Of a stretch of 10,820 nt of DNA, positions 7,046-10,820 are shown one piece after another. Source of the stretch: Desulfuromonadaceae bacterium (GTDB lineage: Bacteria > Desulfobacterota > Desulfuromonadia > Desulfuromonadales > Geopsychrobacteraceae); NCBI GenBank assembly GCA_016744555.1, contig JADGED010000074.1:1-10820 (forward strand). The letters run 5' to 3'. The position numbers and the translations under genes are program-made. Within the stretch, counting starts at the first letter, position 1; every line of letters begins with the position of its first letter. The notes under the pieces are model-generated. The model searched no databases and had not been told where the DNA came from. It was given only the letters and a program-made list of their open reading frames with translations.

Positions 7046-8548
7046 TTAAACTTTAAGTGCGCTAAACTTTAACTTGAACGAACTACCCTCACCCACGATT
7101 GAACTAACCTCAATTTGACCGCCAGATTCTTCTACCAAACGTTGACATATTGCAAGACCTAATCCGGTCCCTTGACCAGGTGCTTTAGTGGTATAAAACG
7201 GATCAAAAATAGAACGTAAATGCTGCGGCTCTATTCCACAGCCACTATCTTTAATTTTTACCCAATAAACACTACCAGTACAGGTTCCAGCAGATAGCAC
7301 AATCTCCCCTCCATCTGCGTCCGCTTGTACAGCGTTAAGCAACAAATTTATATATATTTGTTGTAACTTAGAACGGTTGCATGCAATCGTTAAATCACCA
7401 TTTTCAAGTTTATCTACAATCGTAACAACATCCAAATTACCCTGATTACGCAACAAGCTAATACAGGCTCGCAATTCGGTAATTAAATTGATATTTTCAA
7501 TTTCACTATGTTCGGCTGGGCGAGCAAAATCCAACAATTCACGCACCAGAAAATCGATCCGGTTTGTCTCAACTAAAGAACGTTCAATAATATCTTGTTC
7601 ATCTCCTGCCTCAAACATTTGCCGCAACAGTTCTAGGTACCCTATCAATGCAGCCAAAGGATTACCAACTTCGTGCGCTAACCCAGCAGCAAGCTGACCT
7701 ACTGATGCCATTTTTTCGCTAACAATTAATTCATTTCGAGTTCGCTGTAAGGCCAAATTGGTCTGTTCAAGGGATATAATTTGCTGTTCAGTTTCTCCCC
7801 TACTCTCTTGCAGAGCTACCACCATTTTATTATAAGCTAAGGCAAGCTGAGCAATCTCTGTTGGCCCGCCAGCGGGCAAACGTTTCGCCAGATCCCCCCG
7901 ACTTACAGCTTCGGTTGCTTGCAATAAATTTCTTGCAGGACTTATAACATTGCGCTGCAACAGATAATATCCAGCAAGAACTAAAACACCACCATACAAA
8001 AAAATATAAATAATAATTAATTGCTGAGAACGTAGTAAGTTACTGCGTATATCCTCTAAAGAAAAATTTAATTCAAGCAATCCTACCAACTTATTTTCAA
8101 CCTTTATTGGAACGATAAAAAATGCAGCGGGTACAGATTCTTCAAATATATTTAAAAGAAAAGGAAATTCTATTTTTTTCTGCAATTTACCGGATAATTT
8201 AGCCAACTGTTTTCTTGATATTGAAAAACCACTTTTCTTCCCATCACTATAAGAACCTATCAAGTTCAATTCTCGGTCGTATAGCCACCAGTCATTACAC
8301 CCCACGGGTGTAGGAATTTCGGTAAGCAAAGCAAAACTTTGCGATGAAATTATGTTATTTTCATCATAATGTAATGCTAATGATCGCGCTAAGACTTGCG
8401 ATATGGAATCTAGTTGAACAATTCGCTCCTGCAGCAAATTCTTTTCCATTACTTGCAGCATCATTATCCCGCCCAACAATAGTGCAGCCCCCAGTAAAAT
8501 AGTAAGGGATAACAATATTTCTGCACGCAATCCAACAGACTTAACCAC
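7046..8548 (-). CDS. Membrane-bound sensor histidine kinase, NtrB-like catalytic core
   Basis: A 500-residue inner-membrane sensor kinase. Two membrane helices (about 10-32 and 176-197) bracket a periplasmic sensor region of about 140 residues. HAMP follows (about 198-250, with SPARNLLQATEAVSRGDLAKRL), then a coiled-coil stretch (250-280). HisKA has the H-box LAAGLAHEVGNPLAAL with phospho-acceptor H292. The HATPase domain carries the N-box (NLLLNAVQAD, N405), G1 (DSGCGIE, 434-440), F-box (FDPFYTTK, 448-455) and G2 (GTGLGLAI, 460-467). All catalytic motifs are present. The start is GTG at 8548, with GGAG 7 bases upstream. No response regulator is adjacent, so it is an orphan kinase; the H-box type usually partners NtrC-family regulators. 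The ligand cannot be told, as the sensor region matches no domain I recognise. It is divergent from the ferredoxin gene. Confidence 0.93.
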   Translation of the reverse strand: MVKSVGLRAEILLSLTILLGAALLLGGIMMLQVMEKNLLQERIVQLDSISQVLARSLALHYDENNIISSQSFALLTEIPTPVGCNDWWLYDRELNLIGSYSDGKKSGFSISRKQLAKLSGKLQKKIEFPFLLNIFEESVPAAFFIVPIKVENKLVGLLELNFSLEDIRSNLLRSQQLIIIYIFLYGGVLVLAGYYLLQRNVISPARNLLQATEAVSRGDLAKRLPAGGPTEIAQLALAYNKMVVALQESRGETEQQIISLEQTNLALQRTRNELIVSEKMASVGQLAAGLAHEVGNPLAALIGYLELLRQMFEAGDEQDIIERSLVETNRIDFLVRELLDFARPAEHSEIENINLITELRACISLLRNQGNLDVVTIVDKLENGDLTIACNRSKLQQIYINLLLNAVQADADGGEIVLSAGTCTGSVYWVKIKDSGCGIEPQHLRSIFDPFYTTKAPGQGTGLGLAICQRLVEESGGQIEVSSIVGEGSSFKLKFSALKV

Positions 8549-8598
8549 AATTTTTCTCCAATCAAAGCAAACATTTAAACCATCTAATTACCACGATT

Positions 8599-8627
8599 AA
8601 TATAAAAAATGAACTATGGTTTGGCAA
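8599..8627 (-). promoter_or_regulatory. Candidate promoter for the histidine kinase gene
   Basis: On the minus strand, TTGCCA (8627-8622, 5 of 6) and TATATT (8604-8599, 5 of 6) stand 17 bases apart. Transcription would start near 8592, giving a leader of about 44 nt before the GTG at 8548. Its -35 overlaps the -35 of the opposite ferredoxin promoter, and its -10 abuts the left arm of the inverted repeat at 8586-8599. Confidence 0.5.
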
Positions 8628-8650
8628 ATAAGGTAAAAGTATAGGATAAT
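8621..8650 (+). promoter_or_regulatory. Candidate promoter for the ferredoxin operon
   Basis: TTGGCA (8621-8626, 5 of 6) and GATAAT (8645-8650, 5 of 6) stand 18 bases apart. Transcription would begin near 8657 and give a leader of about 74 nt carrying the right arm of the inverted repeat. No other strong promoter was seen before the HD or DedA genes, so this one may serve the whole run. Confidence 0.5.
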
Positions 8651-8730
8651 GGCAGGTTCAAAAAGTAATCGTGGCAATTCAATGCAATTACCTGAAGATT
8701 AATTCATTATCATTCCATTAAGGAGATAAC

Positions 8731-8922
8731 ATGGCTAAAACACCACTTCTAGATCACGATGCTTGCATCGGCTGTGAAACTTGTACCCGTATTTGTCCGA
8801 ACGTTTTCAACATGGTTTCTGAGCATAAAGCCGGAATCCACAACCCAAAAGGTGATACCGAAGATAAAATAGAAGAAGCAATGGATAACTGCCCAGTGGC
8901 ATGCATAAACTGGGAAGATTAA
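8731..8922 (+). CDS. Small single-cluster [4Fe-4S] ferredoxin
   Basis: A 63-residue acidic ferredoxin that would carry electrons in the cytosol. The cluster motif C12-IG-C15-ET-C18-TRI-C22-P is followed by VF, and the distant C54-P supplies the fourth ligand. By analogy with one-cluster ferredoxins of Desulfovibrio and Thermotoga, C12, C15, C18 and C54 bind the cluster. The middle, which in two-cluster relatives holds a second CxxCxxC, has no cysteine. C22 and an extra C58 (CPVACI, where CPVGAI or CPTGAI is usual) are left over and might form a disulfide; that is inference. Redox partner unknown. The ribosome binding site is strong (TAAGGAG, 8719-8725). It is first in a run of at least four genes, and its stop codon overlaps the next ATG. 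Confidence 0.92.
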   Translation: MAKTPLLDHDACIGCETCTRICPNVFNMVSEHKAGIHNPKGDTEDKIEEAMDNCPVACINWED

Positions 8923-9467
8923 TGCGTACCATCAAGCTGGCATTTATTTGTTTATCTGTAATATTGCTACTTGGTTGCCAATCAGCAATATTACAGAAAT
9001 TCAAACCGATAGAATTTAACGAGCAACTTTACGTTAACGCTAAACTAAATTTCACCATTAAACATCCACTTGATTGGAAAAGAGTTACAGTTCCAGTATC
9101 ATCACCTGACTATCGTGACGACACTGTCTTGTGGAGGGTGGAAAATCCACACAAAAAGAGTACTAGCGTTGGCGCTATGTTAATAAAAAGTAGTGCTCGC
9201 AAAAACTACACCGATCTGCCTGACATCCTAAGTATTTTTTTGGATGGCCAACCAGAGTTAACCTCTGGACAAGCAAAACCTTTTCAGCATCCAGCCGGAG
9301 CCGGAATAAAGTTAATTGGCCATGATGCAAAATATGGACGCCTCACCCTTGCACTTCAAGGAGAACTACATTATTTCATTATTTCCCTTGATTACCCAAA
9401 CGAACAATTCGACAAACTATTTCCAATTTTTCAAGACATAGTTAATAGCTTTACTGAAGTCAAATAA
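8922..9467 (+). CDS. Lipoprotein with a PsbP/Mog1-like domain, translationally coupled to the ferredoxin
   Basis: A 181-residue exported lipoprotein. The signal is MRTIKLAFICLSVILLLGC, with lipobox LLGC and acylated C19; the next residue is Q, not D, so outer-membrane sorting is likely. The mature part begins with strands around YVNAKLNFTIKHPLDWKRV, then VLWRVENP, later GAGIKLIGHDAKYGRLTLALQGELHYFIISLDYP, and ends with a helix FDKLFPIFQDIVNSF. This 'F-x-I-x-x-P-x-x-W' opening with a final helix of the form I-V-x-S-F resembles PsbP/Mog1-fold proteins; the fold call is tentative. I chose the ATG at 8922, which overlaps the ferredoxin stop (TAATG), because it puts the charged n-region right before the hydrophobic core. 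The in-frame ATG at 8901 adds seven residues and would overlap the ferredoxin by 22 bp. Function unknown. Confidence 0.82.
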   Translation: MRTIKLAFICLSVILLLGCQSAILQKFKPIEFNEQLYVNAKLNFTIKHPLDWKRVTVPVSSPDYRDDTVLWRVENPHKKSTSVGAMLIKSSARKNYTDLPDILSIFLDGQPELTSGQAKPFQHPAGAGIKLIGHDAKYGRLTLALQGELHYFIISLDYPNEQFDKLFPIFQDIVNSFTEVK

Positions 9468-9484
9468 GGCAGTTGCAACCATAA

Positions 9485-10069
9485 ATGGCAGTAATAATGA
9501 ATGACAGTATTAATCCAATTAAGCTTATCCATAAATACTACGCAAATCACCCAATTGCGGAAGATATTCTAATGCAGCACAGTCAAATGGTTACCCAAAA
9601 AGCCTTAACAATTGCAAGATATTTAGTTGCAAAGGGTGAAAAGGTCGACCTAAGATTCATTGCTGAAGCTGCATTATTACACGACATTGGGATGATTAAC
9701 ACCAACACTCCATCGCTAAGTTGTTACGGTACTGGAGATTATATCACCCATGGACTTAAGGGTAAAAAATTATTACTGCATGAAGGGCTACCTGCACATG
9801 CACGAGTGTGCGAGCGGCATATTGGGGTGGGCTTAACAGCTAAAGAAATTAAACAACAAAAACTACCATTACCTATTTACGACATTTTACCAGAGACACT
9901 TGAAGAACAAATAATTTGCTATGCCGATCTATTTTATTCAAAAAACAAAGGAAGCCTAACCCAAGAAAAAACTCCTGATGAAGTACGTGCTAAACTTAAA
10001 GAGTTTGGGAACAATAAAATTGAAACGTTCAATCGTTGGCAATACAAATTTGAAGCACAACTAAAATAA
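9485..10069 (+). CDS. HD-domain phosphohydrolase
   Basis: A 194-residue soluble protein of the HD superfamily (PF01966), metal-dependent phosphohydrolases. The expected ligands are all present: H32 (MQHSQMV), H66-D67 in ALLHDIGM, H89 in the ITHGLKGKKLL segment, H112 in ARVCERHIGVGLT, and D148 in IICYADLFYSK. The arrangement H...HD...H...H...D is that of catalytic HD proteins. The substrate is not known. Close-looking relatives with the CERH-x-GVGLT and LPETLEEQIICYAD patterns are common in Geobacter-type bacteria, usually as stand-alone proteins. The ATG at 9485 is the first; a second in-frame ATG at 9497 would shorten it by four residues, and neither has a strong ribosome binding site. It lies 17 bp after the lipoprotein gene, so it is probably cotranscribed. 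Confidence 0.88.
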   Translation: MAVIMNDSINPIKLIHKYYANHPIAEDILMQHSQMVTQKALTIARYLVAKGEKVDLRFIAEAALLHDIGMINTNTPSLSCYGTGDYITHGLKGKKLLLHEGLPAHARVCERHIGVGLTAKEIKQQKLPLPIYDILPETLEEQIICYADLFYSKNKGSLTQEKTPDEVRAKLKEFGNNKIETFNRWQYKFEAQLK

Positions 10070-10112
10070 CTATTTTCACATTTTCACTTGCCATAATAAT
10101 TCGGAGAACCAC

Positions 10113-10724
10113 ATGATGGAACACTGGTTACAGCAAACCATCGAACTTCTTCCTAATGGATCAACCTATCTGTTCGCACTGTTTGTGGTTGCTTTTGCCG
10201 AATCTATACCAATTATCGGTCTACTTGTCCCTGGTAGCAGTGCCATTATTTTTGCAGGATTCCTAGTTTTACATGGTAAATGTACACTGCCTCTACTAAT
10301 AACTATAACCGCAACTGGAGCCCTTATAGGTGATTTAGTAAGCTTTTATTTAGGATTTTACTACGGTTCCAACCTCCTTAAGCTTAAAAGCTTTCAAAAA
10401 CGCCGTATTTTAGTCACCCGCTCAGAACGCTTTTTTGTAGAACATGGTGGTAAAAGTATTTTCTTTGCCCGCTTTCTCGGTCCGATTCGTGGCACCACTC
10501 CATTCATTGCCGGTCTCTCTGGCATGCCTAAAAGATCTTTTGTCCTTTATGCGCTTATCAGCGCTATTTTGTGGGGTATCTTCTACCCTGGATTAGGTTA
10601 TCTAGGAGGAAGCAGTTGGCAAAACGTACAAAGTCTATCTACCCGCTTTAGTATGATATTAGTTGTGATTTTACTAGCGACGATTCTACATTACTGGATT
10701 CGAAAGAATTTTAAGAAAAAGTAA
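10113..10724 (+). CDS. DedA / VTT-domain membrane protein
   Basis: A 203-residue polytopic inner-membrane protein of the DedA family (SNARE-associated / VTT domain, PF09335), linked to envelope homeostasis and lipid-carrier transport. Motifs in order: E30 before PIIGLLVPGS (33-42); GALIGDLVSFYLG (69-81); FFARFLGPIRG (117-127) with R120 and R126; PFIAGLSGM (130-138); the rest is helices, ending in a basic tail RKNFKKK. E30, R120 and R126 correspond to the acidic and arginine positions known to matter in E. coli YqjA/YghB. The ATG at 10113 has GGAG (10103-10106) 6 bases upstream; the next codon is also ATG, so a start at 10116 is possible. It follows the HD gene by 43 bp, and a further gene begins just past the window. 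Substrate unknown. Confidence 0.92.
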   Translation: MMEHWLQQTIELLPNGSTYLFALFVVAFAESIPIIGLLVPGSSAIIFAGFLVLHGKCTLPLLITITATGALIGDLVSFYLGFYYGSNLLKLKSFQKRRILVTRSERFFVEHGGKSIFFARFLGPIRGTTPFIAGLSGMPKRSFVLYALISAILWGIFYPGLGYLGGSSWQNVQSLSTRFSMILVVILLATILHYWIRKNFKKK

Positions 10725-10804
10725 ATAAAACCAGATACTACATAGTATTGATGATCCTCATTACAAGATTCAAAATCGGTAAACAATTCCTGTTTTAAAT
10801 GCAT

Positions 10805-10810
10805 AGGAGG
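10805..10810 (+). promoter_or_regulatory. Perfect ribosome binding site for a gene starting beyond the window
   Basis: AGGAGG, the full anti-16S match, sits ten bases before the window edge, and no start codon follows inside the window. A gene should therefore start at or just after 10821. The 80 bp between the DedA stop and this site hold only a small ATACTA-CA-TAGTAT inverted repeat (10735-10748) and no convincing terminator, so the next gene may belong to the same run. Confidence 0.6.
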
Positions 10811-10820
10811 ACCAATTAAC

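Larger units (their letters stand above)
8586..8679. promoter_or_regulatory. Long-range inverted repeat (two 14-bp arms) around the divergent promoters
   Basis: The left arm is AATTACCACGATTA (8586-8599) and the right arm is TAATCGTGGCAATT (8666-8679); they are reverse complements at 13 of 14 positions. They lie 80 bp apart centre to centre. The left arm covers the presumed kinase start site and touches its -10; the right arm lies about 10-23 bases after the presumed ferredoxin start. A looser third copy, AATTACC-TGAA-GATTAAT (8686-8703), follows. This suits an operator pair for one regulator of both genes; its identity is unknown. Confidence 0.5.

Noticed and set aside
7047..7072. 10-bp direct repeat TAAACTTTAA (7047-7056 and 7063-7072) at the kinase 3' end
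   Set aside because: Low-complexity AT sequence lying mostly inside coding sequence, with no hairpin or T-run; not convincing as a terminator or repeat element.
1..10820. Mobile element, CRISPR array, prophage or defence island
   Set aside because: No transposase, integrase, terminal repeats, spaced repeats or phage proteins were seen; every long gene belongs to an ordinary chromosomal family.

Overview
This 10.8-kb window is AT-rich bacterial chromosome carrying ordinary single-copy housekeeping and accessory genes. No transposase, phage gene, tRNA, rRNA or CRISPR array was seen. The mix points to a Gram-negative anaerobe, probably a low-GC relative of the Desulfuromonadales/Geobacter group (Desulfobacterota). 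It includes an AsmA-type envelope protein, an outer-membrane-type lipoprotein, a small single-cluster ferredoxin, an NtrB-like kinase with an AHEVGNP H-box, and an HD protein with the CERH-x-GVGLT pattern. The taxonomic call is an inference from protein style.

Layout. The left part (1-2629, minus strand) has a large AsmA-like protein followed 20 bp later by the 5' end of a membrane protein that runs off the window. A gene-free stretch of about 550 bp follows; its one clear structure is a perfect 10+2+10 palindrome at 2949-2970. A nucleoside 2-deoxyribosyltransferase (plus strand, 3178-3672) then converges on a two-gene minus-strand unit, SseB-like then MmcQ/YjbR-like. Divergent from that unit is a two-domain ABC-F ATPase (4745-6376). 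Next comes a degenerate member of the retropepsin-like 'RimK/LysX' (PF05618) family that has lost its Asp-Thr-Gly active site (6548-7027). It converges on an orphan membrane histidine kinase (7046-8548, minus).

The right part (8731 onward, plus strand) is a compact run of four genes: a ferredoxin, a lipoprotein whose ATG overlaps the ferredoxin stop (TAATG), an HD-domain phosphohydrolase and a DedA/VTT membrane protein. A perfect AGGAGG at 10805-10810 shows that another gene starts just outside the window. The kinase and the ferredoxin run are transcribed divergently from a short region. There, two back-to-back sigma70-like promoters appear to share one -35 element, and both lie within or beside the two 14-bp arms of an inverted repeat.

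The genes do not form one obvious pathway. The most interesting items are the catalytically degenerate retropepsin-like protein, the kinase/ferredoxin divergent control region, and the isolated palindrome upstream of the deoxyribosyltransferase. I found no convincing wholly new multi-gene system.
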